A DNA stretch of 64,000 bases from Flavobacterium cupriresistens (GTDB taxonomy: Bacteria; Bacteroidota; Bacteroidia; Flavobacteriales; Flavobacteriaceae), in contig NZ_CP087134.1 of assembly GCF_020911925.1 (NCBI RefSeq), positions 1,054,001 through 1,118,000 on the forward strand. The letters run 5' to 3'. Within the stretch, counting starts at the first letter, position 1. Each line of letters opens with the position of its first letter. The notes below the pieces were generated by a model. It saw only the letters and a list, made by a program, of their open reading frames with translations, was not told where the DNA came from and searched no databases. Position numbers and translations under genes: made by a program. Below, piece after piece: positions 8,532 to 17,956 of this stretch.

Positions 8532-10655
8532 ATGACTAATATTCAATTCATTGCCAAGTCTGTTCAAACAGCAGCGATCAACATTCAAAACACGGTAAAA
8601 TTATTAGACGAAGATTGTACAATTCCGTTTATCTCCCGTTACCGAAAAGATACGACGGGAAATCTGGATGAAGTGGTAATTGAACAAATTGCGAAGCTTC
8701 AGAAAGAGTATGATACGATTGTAAAACGTAAAGAAGCAGTTTTAAAATCTATCGAAGAACAAAAAGCGCTTACGCCGGAATTGAAGCAAAAAATTGAACA
8801 AAGTTTTGATTTACAGGAGATAGAAGATTTTTATCTGCCTTTTAAAAAGAAGAAAAAAACAAAAGCAGATGTAGCCCGTGAATTCGGTTTAGAACCATTG
8901 GCCAAAATTATAATGTCACAAAATGATGTTGACGTTGATTTTATTTCGACGCAATATCTTAATGATAATGTTATTAATGAAGAAGCTGCAATGCAAGGTG
9001 CGCGTGATATTGTTGCAGAGTGGATTAATGAGAATATTTATGTTCGTAAACAACTTAGAAGGTTATATCAGCGCAAAGCAACGATTGCTACAAAAGTGGT
9101 AAAAAAGAAGGAGGAAGATGAAAATGCCAAGAAATTCAGTCAGTATTTTGACTGGGACGAACCCTTAACCAAAGCGCCTTCACATCGATTATTAGCAATG
9201 CTTCGCGCAGAAAACGAAGGTTTTGTTAAAATGAAAATCGAAGTGGATCTTGATGAAGCCTATGATATAATAGACGAAATTGTTATCAAAAAACAAAATA
9301 GTACCACAGCACATTTACAATTGGCGATTGAAGACAGTTATAAACGCTTGTTAAATCCGGCAATTGGAAATGAAACCCTCCAGGAAGCCAAAGCCAAAGC
9401 CGATGCGAATTCCATTCAGGTTTTTGCCAATAATTTAGGACAGTTGTTACTAGCACCGCCTTTAGGTGAAAAAAGAATTCTGGCAATAGATCCGGGTTTT
9501 AGAAGTGGTTGTAAAGTAGTTTGTCTGGACGAACGAGGTGATTTGTTGTACAACGAAACCATTTACCCGCATGCCCCTCAAAAGGAGGAAACCATGGCAA
9601 TCAAGAAAATCCGTTCGATGGTAAATGCGTATCAGATTGATGCCATTTCAATCGGAAACGGAACGGCTTCAAGAGAAACAGAGTTTTTTATTAAAAAAAT
9701 TGCGTTTGACAAGCCGTTGCAGGTTTTTATTGTTTCAGAGGCAGGAGCTTCGGTATATTCCGCTTCAAAAATTGCGCGTGAAGAATTTCCAAATTATGAT
9801 GTTACCGTTCGTGGTTCGGTTTCTATCGGGCGACGACTTTCTGATCCTTTGGCAGAATTGGTAAAAATCGATCCAAAAGCAATTGGAGTAGGACAATACC
9901 AACATGATGTTGACCAAACGAAACTTAAAGAAGAATTAGACAATACGGTAATTCGTTGCGTGAACTCGGTGGGAATCAATATCAATACGGCAAGTAAACA
10001 TTTACTAAGTTATGTGAGTGGAATAGGAGAGAAGCTGGCTGAAAACATTGTGCAATACCGTTCAGAAAATGGTCCTTTCGAAGATAGAAAACAGTTAAAA
10101 AAAGTGCCTCGCTTAGGCGAGAAAGCGTATCAGCAGGGAGCAGCGTTTATCCGAATTTCGAATGCAAAAAATCCGTTAGACAATTCGGCTGTGCACCCGG
10201 AAGCTTATCCGGTGGTAGAGAAAATGGCAAAAGATCTGAAACTTTCCGTAAACGACTTAATTGCCAACAAAGAGAAAACAGCCCTAATTAAGGCCGAAAA
10301 CTATATTACACCTGAAATTGGTTTACTAACGTTAAAAGACATCATAAAAGAGCTTGAAAAACCCGGATTAGACCCTAGAAAGTCTGCGAAGGTTTTTGAA
10401 TTTGATGCCAATGTAAAATCAATCAAAGACGTTAGAACCGGAATGATTTTACCGGGAATTGTGAATAACATTACCAATTTTGGCTGTTTTGTTGATATCG
10501 GAATCAAAGAAAGTGGATTGGTTCACATTTCGCAGCTAAAAGCAGGTTTCGTGAGCGATGTAAACGAAGTGGTAAAACTACACCAGCATGTTGATGTGAA
10601 AGTTACTGAGGTTGATGAGGACAGAAAAAGGATCCAATTGACGATGGTACTTTAA
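8532..10655 (+). CDS. tex: Tex-family S1 RNA-binding transcription accessory protein
   Basis: 707 residues, close to the usual Tex length. Order: N-terminal helical domain with FISRYRKD and YLPFKKKKKTKADVARE; a YqgF/RNase H-like domain from about residue 314 (ILAIDPGFRSGCK, YPHAPQKEE); helix-hairpin-helix region from about 480 (GININTASKHLLSYVSGIGE); and an S1 domain at about 633-705 (GMILPGIVNNITNFGCFVDI, LVHISQL). Tex is a conserved cytoplasmic nucleic-acid-binding protein linked to transcription; its precise role is not settled. Monocistronic, with a strong terminator downstream. Confidence 0.95.
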   Translation: MTNIQFIAKSVQTAAINIQNTVKLLDEDCTIPFISRYRKDTTGNLDEVVIEQIAKLQKEYDTIVKRKEAVLKSIEEQKALTPELKQKIEQSFDLQEIEDFYLPFKKKKKTKADVAREFGLEPLAKIIMSQNDVDVDFISTQYLNDNVINEEAAMQGARDIVAEWINENIYVRKQLRRLYQRKATIATKVVKKKEEDENAKKFSQYFDWDEPLTKAPSHRLLAMLRAENEGFVKMKIEVDLDEAYDIIDEIVIKKQNSTTAHLQLAIEDSYKRLLNPAIGNETLQEAKAKADANSIQVFANNLGQLLLAPPLGEKRILAIDPGFRSGCKVVCLDERGDLLYNETIYPHAPQKEETMAIKKIRSMVNAYQIDAISIGNGTASRETEFFIKKIAFDKPLQVFIVSEAGASVYSASKIAREEFPNYDVTVRGSVSIGRRLSDPLAELVKIDPKAIGVGQYQHDVDQTKLKEELDNTVIRCVNSVGININTASKHLLSYVSGIGEKLAENIVQYRSENGPFEDRKQLKKVPRLGEKAYQQGAAFIRISNAKNPLDNSAVHPEAYPVVEKMAKDLKLSVNDLIANKEKTALIKAENYITPEIGLLTLKDIIKELEKPGLDPRKSAKVFEFDANVKSIKDVRTGMILPGIVNNITNFGCFVDIGIKESGLVHISQLKAGFVSDVNEVVKLHQHVDVKVTEVDEDRKRIQLTMVL

Positions 10656-10710
10656 AAAAATTCCAATATTGAAATTCCAAATTCCAAATTTATTGGAGTT
10701 TTTGAAATAA

Positions 10711-10748
10711 AAAAAATCCCAAGACTACAGTGTAGCTTGGGATTTTTA
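10711..10748. terminator. Bidirectional terminator between tex and tatA
   Basis: AAAAAATCCCAAG...CTTGGGATTTTT forms an A/T-flanked hairpin whose two sides give a U-run in either direction. It suits the convergent genes tex (+) and tatA (-). Confidence 0.85.
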
Positions 10749-10763
10749 ATACGTTTAAAAAAA

Positions 10764-10949
10764 CTATTGTTTTGTTTCTTCCTCTTCTTTTTTGGCAGCA
10801 GGAGCAGATTGATCGTCTTTGGCAGCATTTTTAAATTCCTTAATTCCGCTTCCTAAACCTTTCATTAATTCTGGAATTTTTTTACCTCCAAAAAGTAATA
10901 TCACAATACCTACTATTACGAGGATTTCTGTAAGACCTAATCTTCCCAT
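10764..10949 (-). CDS. tatA: Twin-arginine translocase subunit TatA/TatE
   Basis: 61 residues. One N-terminal membrane helix ([20 protein letters not shown]) is followed by the TatA signature [14 protein letters not shown] and an amphipathic helix, then a charged tail rich in Lys and Glu. TatA oligomers form the protein-conducting element of the Tat pathway for folded, often cofactor-containing, proteins. tatC is not in the window. A minus-strand TACCTTTG box lies at 10994-11001 upstream. The length is at the short end of the family but complete. Confidence 0.93.
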   Translation of the reverse strand: MGRLGLTEILVIVGIVILLFGGKKIPELMKGLGSGIKEFKNAAKDDQSAPAAKKEEEETKQ

Positions 10950-11131
10950 GATTGTATATTTAATGCCGAAGCAAATTTGTATCTAATTTTAGGCAAAGGT
11001 ATATAGAATTAGCATACGGGAAATGATTTTGCGGGTAATTTTTTATCCTAATAGGCGTTAAATATTCCATAAAATAGTAATTTACGAACATTCCCTTAAT
11101 TTTGGCAGGTATCAGAAAGATGATTAATTCT

Positions 11132-11139
11132 TATATTTG
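11132..11139 (+). promoter_or_regulatory. -7 box TATATTTG upstream of the stalk-protein gene
   Basis: Matches TAnnTTTG, 19 bp before the ATG at 11159. TTTG at 11101-11104 is 27 bp away, longer than the usual spacing. Confidence 0.45.
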
Positions 11140-11158
11140 CTCGCAATAAATAACAATA

Positions 11159-11659
11159 ATGGCCAGGAAGAAATTCAATTTCAGAAAAAAATTATTCATC
11201 AAAAACCGGTTAATTATTTTGAATGAAGATACTTTCGAAGAGCAGTTTTCGTTGAAACTGACCTTGATGAATGTGTTTGTTGTTTTCTCCTTAGGCGGTA
11301 TTTTTTTGATTTTAATTACTACTTTCATCATTGCATTTACACCACTGCGCGAGTTTATTCCGGGATATTCTTCTTCTGAATTGAAACGAAATGCCACGGA
11401 GTTAGCCATAAAATCAGATTCTTTAGAAAGAGCCTTAAAGAAAAATGAGGCTTATATAAAAGGAGTTCAGAAAGTACTGAGGGGTGAATTGGAGTATGCA
11501 AAATTCAATAAAGATTCCATTCTCGCAGAAACCGATGAAGCTGCTGAAGTAAATATGAAAGTTACAGAAGAAGAGCTTAAATTAAGGGAAGAAGTAAATA
11601 AAGCAGAGAAGGAGTCGAACGGAAAAATTCGAGATAAAAATAAAAAAGAGAAGAAATAA
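11159..11659 (+). CDS. Membrane-anchored stalk protein, apparently an M23-peptidase N-terminus without the peptidase domain
   Basis: 166 residues: a basic cytoplasmic start, NRLIILNEDTFEEQFSLKL, one membrane helix at about 42-62, then TPLREFIPGYSS and a charged coiled coil ending in KNKKEKK. From memory, this N-terminal arrangement in Flavobacteriaceae is usually continued by an M23 (LytM) metallopeptidase domain. Here the frame stops at 11659 and the GH3 gene begins 11 bp later, so no HxxxD or HxH motif is present. It may be a truncated or specialised scaffold; a family of naturally short members is an alternative. Likely co-transcribed with the GH3 gene. Confidence 0.6.
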   Translation: MARKKFNFRKKLFIKNRLIILNEDTFEEQFSLKLTLMNVFVVFSLGGIFLILITTFIIAFTPLREFIPGYSSSELKRNATELAIKSDSLERALKKNEAYIKGVQKVLRGELEYAKFNKDSILAETDEAAEVNMKVTEEELKLREEVNKAEKESNGKIRDKNKKEKK

Positions 11660-11670
11660 TATCATAAAGG

Positions 11671-13155
11671 ATGTCTATTAAAGCTGTAGCGGCAAAATTA
11701 TTTGCCAGTAAAATATACTATCAAACATTTGCCTGGGCCAATAAACCGGTCGAAACCCAGCAAGAAGTTTTTAAGCAGTTAATTCAAAGTGCTAAAGAAA
11801 CTCAGTTTGGCGTTGATCATCATTTTGATAAAATAAAGTCTGTTCACGATTTTAAGAAAAGAGTTCCAATTCGGGATTATGAAGATTTAAAACCGTACAT
11901 TGATAAGGTTAGAATGGGCGAAAAGGACATATTGTGGAAAGGAAAGCCCCTTTATTTTGCAAAAACTTCGGGAACAACTTCCGGAGCAAAATACATTCCG
12001 CTGACCAAAGAATCAATGCCGTATCATATTGAAGCTTCCCGAAATGCGATTTTGCACTATATCTACGAAAGTGGAAATGCTGATTTTGTTGATGGGAAAA
12101 TGATTTTTCTGCAAGGAAGCCCTATTTTAGTAGAGAAATATGGAATTAAATTTGGCAGATTATCTGGAATTGGAGCACATTTTGTACCGAAATATTTGCA
12201 AAAAAACCGAATGCCATCCTGGGAAACCAACTGCATCGAAGATTGGGATACCAAAGTAAATGCTATTGTGGAAGAAACAATTGAACAGGATATGACCATT
12301 ATTTCGGGAATTCCATCTTGGGTTCAAATGTATTTTGAGCGTTTGCAGGAAAAAAGCGGTGGAAAAAAAATAGGAGAGTTATTCAAAAATTTTAATTTGT
12401 TTATTTACGGCGGAGTTAATTACGAACCGTATCGGGCCAAGTTTGAAAACATGATTGGCAGAAAAGTAGACAGCATTGAGTTGTTTCCGGCCTCTGAAGG
12501 CTTTTTTGCCTATCAGGATTCTCAAAAAATTAAAGGAATGCTTTTGTTACTGAACTCGGGAATTTTTTATGAGTTTATCAAAGCAGATGAATTCTTCGAA
12601 AATAACCCAAAAAGTTATACAGTTGGCGAAGTAGAAATTGGAGTAAACTATGCATTGATTATTTCTACAAATGCAGGACTTTGGCGATATAATATTGGCG
12701 ATACCGTTCAGTTTACTACCTTGTTTCCGCATCGTGTGATCGTTTCAGGCCGAATCAAACATTATATTTCTGCTTTTGGAGAACATGTTATTGCCAACGA
12801 AGTAGAAAATGCAATGAAAGAAGCGACAGAAGGAACAAAAGTCGTAATTAACGAATTTACAGTTGCACCACAAATCATACCGTCAAGCGGATTACCGTAT
12901 CATGAATGGTTTGTAGAGTTTGAAACAGAGCCGGAAAGTATGGAAGTCTTTGAAGAAGCAATTGATAACGCAATGCGAAAGCAAAACATTTATTACGATG
13001 ATCTGATTACCGGGAATGTTTTGCGAAAAGTAGTGGTGACAAAAGTTTCGAAAAACGGATTTCAGGACTATATGAAATCACAGGGAAAATTAGGCGGACA
13101 AAATAAAATTCCACGACTATCAAATAATAGGGATATAGCGGATAATTTAAAATAG
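11671..13155 (+). CDS. GH3 family protein (acyl-adenylating, JAR1/IAA-amido synthetase-like)
   Basis: 494 residues across the full GH3 fold. FAKTSGTTSGAKYIPLT near residue 97 is the adenylate-forming P-loop. FNLFIYGGVNYEPYR, IELFPASEGFFAYQ and LWRYNIGDTVQF are GH3 signatures, and HVIANEVENAM belongs to the C-terminal lid domain. Plant GH3 enzymes join carboxylic acids to amino acids; the bacterial substrates are unknown. It starts 11 bp after the stalk-protein gene and is probably in its operon. The DUF6909-like gene follows 40 bp later. The call is to family only. Confidence 0.9.
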   Translation: MSIKAVAAKLFASKIYYQTFAWANKPVETQQEVFKQLIQSAKETQFGVDHHFDKIKSVHDFKKRVPIRDYEDLKPYIDKVRMGEKDILWKGKPLYFAKTSGTTSGAKYIPLTKESMPYHIEASRNAILHYIYESGNADFVDGKMIFLQGSPILVEKYGIKFGRLSGIGAHFVPKYLQKNRMPSWETNCIEDWDTKVNAIVEETIEQDMTIISGIPSWVQMYFERLQEKSGGKKIGELFKNFNLFIYGGVNYEPYRAKFENMIGRKVDSIELFPASEGFFAYQDSQKIKGMLLLLNSGIFYEFIKADEFFENNPKSYTVGEVEIGVNYALIISTNAGLWRYNIGDTVQFTTLFPHRVIVSGRIKHYISAFGEHVIANEVENAMKEATEGTKVVINEFTVAPQIIPSSGLPYHEWFVEFETEPESMEVFEEAIDNAMRKQNIYYDDLITGNVLRKVVVTKVSKNGFQDYMKSQGKLGGQNKIPRLSNNRDIADNLK

Positions 13156-13195
13156 AAATACAGCTTATTATTTATAAGTTTGAAAATTAAATAAA

Positions 13196-14875
13196 ATGAA
13201 AGAGACAAAACACATATCAAGATCAAGAGCACAGGAATCATCAGCAGCGATAGAAAAAATGTACATTACCATGCGTCATTTATTCAACCGTGGTTTTTAC
13301 AAACCAATGGGAGTCTCAGGGGATAGTTTACGTGAATCTTTATTGGCGCTTCGTCCGGAAATTTATGGAAACATTGCTGAAGAGAAAGTAGAGTTAAATG
13401 GACTTTTGTACGTAATAGAACGTCTTCCAATTGGAATTGAACAATGCCGATTTATTAATTTAACCTCAGATGAAGGGTATTCTAAATCACATTTTCAAGC
13501 GATTGTTCCTCCAAAAAGAAGAAGAAACTGTTACCGCATTGATGAGGAGCAAATGAATGTTGAAATCACACGTGGTCGTTCAGATATTTACGATATACTT
13601 ACGCATTTGACGTTTATTTTCATTGAATCACATAAAATAAAAAACAGAGTTTTACTGGATGATGGAGGCGAAGTTTCACGCGATTGGATGAAACTGGAGC
13701 AAGCCGTAATGCAAACTAAAAAATTATCTTTAATAGAAAAGGAAAAAGCTATTTCGCATGTTGCGAATATTTTAGGCAGAACCTTCGAAGAGGTTTTGGA
13801 TATTTATGATGCTTTTGGTTCAGATGACGTTCCGGATCGTTTTTTACATGTTATTTATTGGTTAGGAAAACTAGCAATCGAAGAAGTAATTGACAACAAT
13901 AAACGTACGATTACCTTTAGTCCGGTTTTACGAGAGCGTTTAGGACACCATATTCACGGAGAGATCTGGGCAACAAATATTAAGGAAGTTCTAAAAGCAA
14001 ATAATCTGCTAAAGCGTCCAATACATGTTATTAGTGCCAACATGCACAGTGTAATGAATTCTATTTTTGCAACTCCGTTGTTGAAAACAAAATTCAAGGA
14101 CAAATCTGATTTCTTTATTTATGAAGAGTTAAGTAAATCAGGTGCTAAAGAAACCAGAAAAGGAGTTGAAGACCTGGCATTGAAAAACGGAATGATTTCG
14201 TTATTGGATACCTCAGGAACCAATATTGACGTTCAGATTTTTGATACCGCAAAAATTGACTGGACAAAAACAGCTTTTCCAAAAGCAAAACTGGAGGAAG
14301 AAAAACCGGTGATCATTGTAATGGATTATGCTTTTGGAGAACAAGCGTATGAAACCATTGATGAACTTTTAAAACCGTTCAAAAAAGATACTTTGTTAGA
14401 AGTAAAATCAGTGTCAATAATGGGGAAAGCCGGAATTTTAGAGGGTGGAAAAGGAGATATCATGATTCCGACTGCTCATATAAATGAAGGAACAGCGGAT
14501 AATTATTTCTTCGAAAATGAATTAACAGGAGCCATGTTTGAAGGAAATGACATTGCCGTTTTTGAAGGTGCTATGGTAACCGTTTTAGGAACATCATTGC
14601 AGAACAGAGACTTGTTAAAATTCTTTCACGAATCGACCTGGGGAGTGATTGGTCTTGAAATGGAAGGTTCTTATTATCAAAAAGCAATACAATCGGCATC
14701 AAAAATCAGAAAAAGTGTACCACACGATATCAAAGTACGATACGCTTATTATGCTTCAGATAATCCGTTAGAAACTGGAAGTACCTTAGCTTCAGGAGGA
14801 CTTGGAACGACTGGTGTAAAACCTACTTATTTGATCACGATTAAGATTTTAGAGCAAATTTTTAACATAAAATAG
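13196..14875 (+). CDS. DUF6909-like conserved protein with a nucleoside-phosphorylase-like C-terminus
   Basis: 559 residues, no signal peptide, so cytoplasmic. I recognise it as a Bacteroidetes-specific conserved protein (DUF6909, from memory). Residues 1-270 contain ITMRHLFNRGFYKP and PPKRRRNCYRID. From about 375 on it resembles the PNP/UDP phosphorylase fold: IIVMDYAFGEQA, a Gly-rich MGKAGILEGGKGDIMIPTAH, and GLEMEGSYY at residues 486-491, like the M-E-x-E/V-E-M-E ribose-binding motif of purine phosphorylases. The end has ASGGLGTTG. It could act on a nucleoside or nucleotide, but no reaction is claimed. Clustered with the GH3 gene. Confidence 0.7.
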   Translation: MKETKHISRSRAQESSAAIEKMYITMRHLFNRGFYKPMGVSGDSLRESLLALRPEIYGNIAEEKVELNGLLYVIERLPIGIEQCRFINLTSDEGYSKSHFQAIVPPKRRRNCYRIDEEQMNVEITRGRSDIYDILTHLTFIFIESHKIKNRVLLDDGGEVSRDWMKLEQAVMQTKKLSLIEKEKAISHVANILGRTFEEVLDIYDAFGSDDVPDRFLHVIYWLGKLAIEEVIDNNKRTITFSPVLRERLGHHIHGEIWATNIKEVLKANNLLKRPIHVISANMHSVMNSIFATPLLKTKFKDKSDFFIYEELSKSGAKETRKGVEDLALKNGMISLLDTSGTNIDVQIFDTAKIDWTKTAFPKAKLEEEKPVIIVMDYAFGEQAYETIDELLKPFKKDTLLEVKSVSIMGKAGILEGGKGDIMIPTAHINEGTADNYFFENELTGAMFEGNDIAVFEGAMVTVLGTSLQNRDLLKFFHESTWGVIGLEMEGSYYQKAIQSASKIRKSVPHDIKVRYAYYASDNPLETGSTLASGGLGTTGVKPTYLITIKILEQIFNIK

Positions 14876-14884
14876 AACTTATAG

Positions 14885-15874
14885 ATGAGTACAAAAGTAC
14901 CTCAAAGCCAAGAAGATCAGGAAATTGATTTGTTGCAGATTTCTAAAAAGATAAATGATTTTTTCCAAAAGATCAATACATCAATTTTTAGAGGAATTCA
15001 GTTTTTTATAAAAAACAAGATTGTTGTTTTGGCTTTGGTTATAATTGGCTTTGGTCTTGGAATGTTTTTAGATAAAACTCAAAAAAACTATGAGCATCAA
15101 ATTATTGTTGCACCAAATTTTGAGAGCACTGATTATCTATATGCTAAAGTGAATTTAATTGATTCTAAAATTAAAGAGGGTGATACCGTTTTTTTAAAGA
15201 GCACAGTTGGAATTCTGCACCCTAAAAAATTTAAGTCTATTGAAATCGAACCGATAGCGGATATTTATAAATTGATTGAAAATAAACCTGAAAATTTTGA
15301 ATTGATCAAGTTAATGGCAGATAATGGAGATATTAAAAAAACCATTGACGATAATCTGACAAGTAAAAACTACCGATACCATAAGATTTCAGTGTTTACA
15401 GATAGTGTAGTTATTGATAATGAAATAATGGAATCTCTTCTTAATTTTTTTAATAAAACAGAGTATTTTAAAAAAATTCAGGAAGCAAATTTGATTAATG
15501 TAAAGGCGAAAATGGTACAAAATGATACGACCATTTCTCAAATTAATAATGTATTAAAAGAATTTTCTACAAATGTTAATGGTTCTCAGAAAAGTGACAA
15601 GTTGGTCTATTATAATGAGAATACACAGCTTAATGACGTTATTAAAACGAAGGGAGATTTAGTTAAAGAACAAGGATATCACAGGCTTGAATTAATTGGC
15701 TATGATAAAATTATAAAAGATATAAGTACAACATTAAATATTGAAAAAACAGGTCTATTTTACGGAAAAAAGAAGTTATTGTTGCCTTTAGTGTTTGTTT
15801 TTGGCTATATTTTCTTAAGTTTTTTTAGAGCTTTTTATAGAAAGCAAAAGCTGATTATTGAGAATAATAACTAA
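14885..15874 (+). CDS. Wzz-like chain-length/polysaccharide co-polymerase membrane protein
   Basis: 329 residues with a cytoplasmic N-terminus, a first membrane helix at about 46-64 (IVVLALVIIGFGLGMFL), a long extracytoplasmic domain and a second helix near 297-315, the topology of Wzz/PCP proteins. A canonical proline-rich motif before the second helix is not obvious, so the family call depends on topology and position. It starts 9 bp after the DUF6909-like gene stop and opens the polysaccharide locus. Expected role: setting the chain length of the polymer made by the Wzx/Wzy genes downstream. Confidence 0.65.
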   Translation: MSTKVPQSQEDQEIDLLQISKKINDFFQKINTSIFRGIQFFIKNKIVVLALVIIGFGLGMFLDKTQKNYEHQIIVAPNFESTDYLYAKVNLIDSKIKEGDTVFLKSTVGILHPKKFKSIEIEPIADIYKLIENKPENFELIKLMADNGDIKKTIDDNLTSKNYRYHKISVFTDSVVIDNEIMESLLNFFNKTEYFKKIQEANLINVKAKMVQNDTTISQINNVLKEFSTNVNGSQKSDKLVYYNENTQLNDVIKTKGDLVKEQGYHRLELIGYDKIIKDISTTLNIEKTGLFYGKKKLLLPLVFVFGYIFLSFFRAFYRKQKLIIENNN

Positions 15875-15975
15875 TATTTTTATCTGAATAATAGCATAAA
15901 GATCATGTTATCAGTTTATGTAAAGCATTATTTTTTTAAGTCTTAAAAAACTAATTTAGCCCAAAATTTTAAAAA

Positions 15976-16524
15976 ATGAGAACAAAATTAATTTTTACAA
16001 GTTTGATTTTAGCATTAACTTTTATTTCTTGCAAGAAAGAGGTTAGTAAAGAAGAAATTAAACCGATTGAAGTTGAAACGAATAAAAATAATTTTCAAGT
16101 AACTTTAACAGCAATAGTCAAAACGGATGATAATTTTCAGTTGTACTACAGTCAAGACGAGTATGATGTTCCTTATAAGGAAGAAAATTCGGTTTGGGTA
16201 GCTGTAAAAGCGAATGATAATCCACAAGATATTGTTTTTAATTTGCCGGAAAATGTAATTCCTAACTATATCAGAATTGATTTTGGTACCAATGAAGCAC
16301 AAAAAGAAGTTACCGTCAAAAATTTTAAGATGAAATATTTCAGCAAAAGTTTTGAAGCCAAAGACTCGCTATTTTTCAACTACTTTATTCCGAATGATTG
16401 CGTTAAAATCCTTGACAAAAAGAATTCAGTTGTGCAAAACATCAAATCTCAAAAAGGAATTTACGATCCGTTATTTTATTCTGAGAAAGCACTTTATGAT
16501 CAAATACAATTAATTGTAAAATAA
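15976..16524 (+). CDS. Small lipoprotein of unknown function
   Basis: 182 residues with a type II signal peptide, MRTKLIFTSLILALTFISC, cysteine at 19 followed by KKEV. The mature part is beta-rich with motifs such as FQVTLTAIVKTDDNFQLYYS and PNYIRIDFG; no enzyme motif is seen. It reminds me of small lipoproteins near glycan genes, which is not enough to name it. It lies between the Wzz-like gene and the flippase, with its own terminator after it, so it may be a separate unit. Probably in the inner or outer membrane leaflet facing the periplasm. Confidence 0.75.
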   Translation: MRTKLIFTSLILALTFISCKKEVSKEEIKPIEVETNKNNFQVTLTAIVKTDDNFQLYYSQDEYDVPYKEENSVWVAVKANDNPQDIVFNLPENVIPNYIRIDFGTNEAQKEVTVKNFKMKYFSKSFEAKDSLFFNYFIPNDCVKILDKKNSVVQNIKSQKGIYDPLFYSEKALYDQIQLIVK

Positions 16525-16543
16525 GATTATTTCATACTATTCG

Positions 16544-16571
16544 AGAGCCATATTTTGTGGCTCTTTTTTTT
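16544..16571 (+). terminator. Rho-independent terminator after the lipoprotein gene
   Basis: AGAGCCA-TATTTTG-TGGCTCT stem followed by a T-run, 19 bp after the stop at 16524. Confidence 0.8.
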
Positions 16572-16687
16572 GAAATAGATAATCTAAGTTTGATCTAAAA
16601 TGATTTGTTAAGTTGTTAAGTTGAACTTATATTATTTTAGAACAGACAGGTGACTATATAGTAAATTTGTAAATAAATCATATCATT

Positions 16688-17956
16688 TTGTTTAAATCAA
16701 AATATCTAAATGTATTGCAGCATAATAGAATTAAAAATTTTATTATTTATGGAATTGGCCAGGTCTTTAATCTTGTTAGTCCGCTTTTGGTAATGCCTTA
16801 TTTGGTTGCTATTTGCGAAAAAGAAGGACTAGGGAAGATTGGCGTTGGGTTTTCTTTTGCTTTAATATTAAATGTTTTGGTTGATTACGGTTCGTATATT
16901 AACGGAACCAAAGAAATATCTATTAACAGAAGCAATCCTGAGATCATTAAAAGAAAAATAGTTTCAATATATATAATGAAATTGTTTTTGATAGTAGTAT
17001 TACTGTTACTCGCCTTTTTGCTGATCTGTTTTGTGCCCTTTTTTAATAAAGAGCAAGCGGTTTTTTTCTTTAGTTTTTCGTATGTTATTGGGCAATTCAT
17101 TAACCCTACATGGGTTTTTCAAGGTTTAGAAAATTATAAATGGATTACTTTTGTTAATATTACTTCTAAGATTATCTATGTGGCCGGTGTTTTTATTTTT
17201 ATCAATAAAAAGGGTGATTATATTTATGCCAATGCGTTTTTGGGATTGGGGTTGATAATTGCGAGTTTAATAGGATTAATTAGTCTGATAAAAAAATATG
17301 ATCTTCGACTCTATAAAAATGTTTCAAAGGACGCTTTAGAGCTATTAAAAAAGGATTTTTCCCTAACATTTTCACAATTGTTTCTTTCCTTTTATCAATA
17401 CCTGCCGATTATGATAATTAGTTATGTGGGAGGAAATAATATGGCAGGACAGTATAGAATCATAGATCAGATTATTATGACTTTCAGAACCTATTTGCAA
17501 ATGTTTTTCAATTTTATCTATGCAGATGTTTGTTTACAGGTTCATAAGAATTTGAAAAATGGAATTTCACAGTGGTTTAAGTATAATGGTTTAAATTACG
17601 TACTAGTATTATCATTATTGATTATTGCAGTTGTTTCTACAAAGCAAATTTTATTATATTTCAATATTCGTTCAAATGAATTAGAATCGATGACATTGTT
17701 TTTCAAAACTGGTTTAATTATTCCAATATTTATGGCAATCTCTATGGCTTTAAAACAATTACTTTTTGCATTAGACCGGAATAAGGAATACATAAACATT
17801 ACAATTGGATCCTCCTTTTTTAGCTTATTTGTGTTTTTCATATTAGTAAAAAACATTGGATTACAAGGAGCTTTTATAGCAACAATAAGCATTGAAATAT
17901 TGATTATAGTATTATATGGCATCGTTTTAAAACCAATAATAAGATTGAGTAAGTAA
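16688..17956 (+). CDS. Wzx-type oligosaccharide flippase
   Basis: 422 residues, almost all hydrophobic, with about 12 membrane segments. The start IYGIGQVFNLVSPLLVMPYL and FINPTWVFQGLE are typical of the polysaccharide-biosynthesis MATE-like (MOP) flippases that move undecaprenyl-linked repeat units across the inner membrane. TTG at 16688 is the only start that keeps the first helix; the next Met is residue 36. Its stop overlaps the polymerase start by one base (TAATG), a tight translational coupling with wzy. Specificity cannot be read from sequence. Confidence 0.9.
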   Translation: MFKSKYLNVLQHNRIKNFIIYGIGQVFNLVSPLLVMPYLVAICEKEGLGKIGVGFSFALILNVLVDYGSYINGTKEISINRSNPEIIKRKIVSIYIMKLFLIVVLLLLAFLLICFVPFFNKEQAVFFFSFSYVIGQFINPTWVFQGLENYKWITFVNITSKIIYVAGVFIFINKKGDYIYANAFLGLGLIIASLIGLISLIKKYDLRLYKNVSKDALELLKKDFSLTFSQLFLSFYQYLPIMIISYVGGNNMAGQYRIIDQIIMTFRTYLQMFFNFIYADVCLQVHKNLKNGISQWFKYNGLNYVLVLSLLIIAVVSTKQILLYFNIRSNELESMTLFFKTGLIIPIFMAISMALKQLLFALDRNKEYINITIGSSFFSLFVFFILVKNIGLQGAFIATISIEILIIVLYGIVLKPIIRLSK

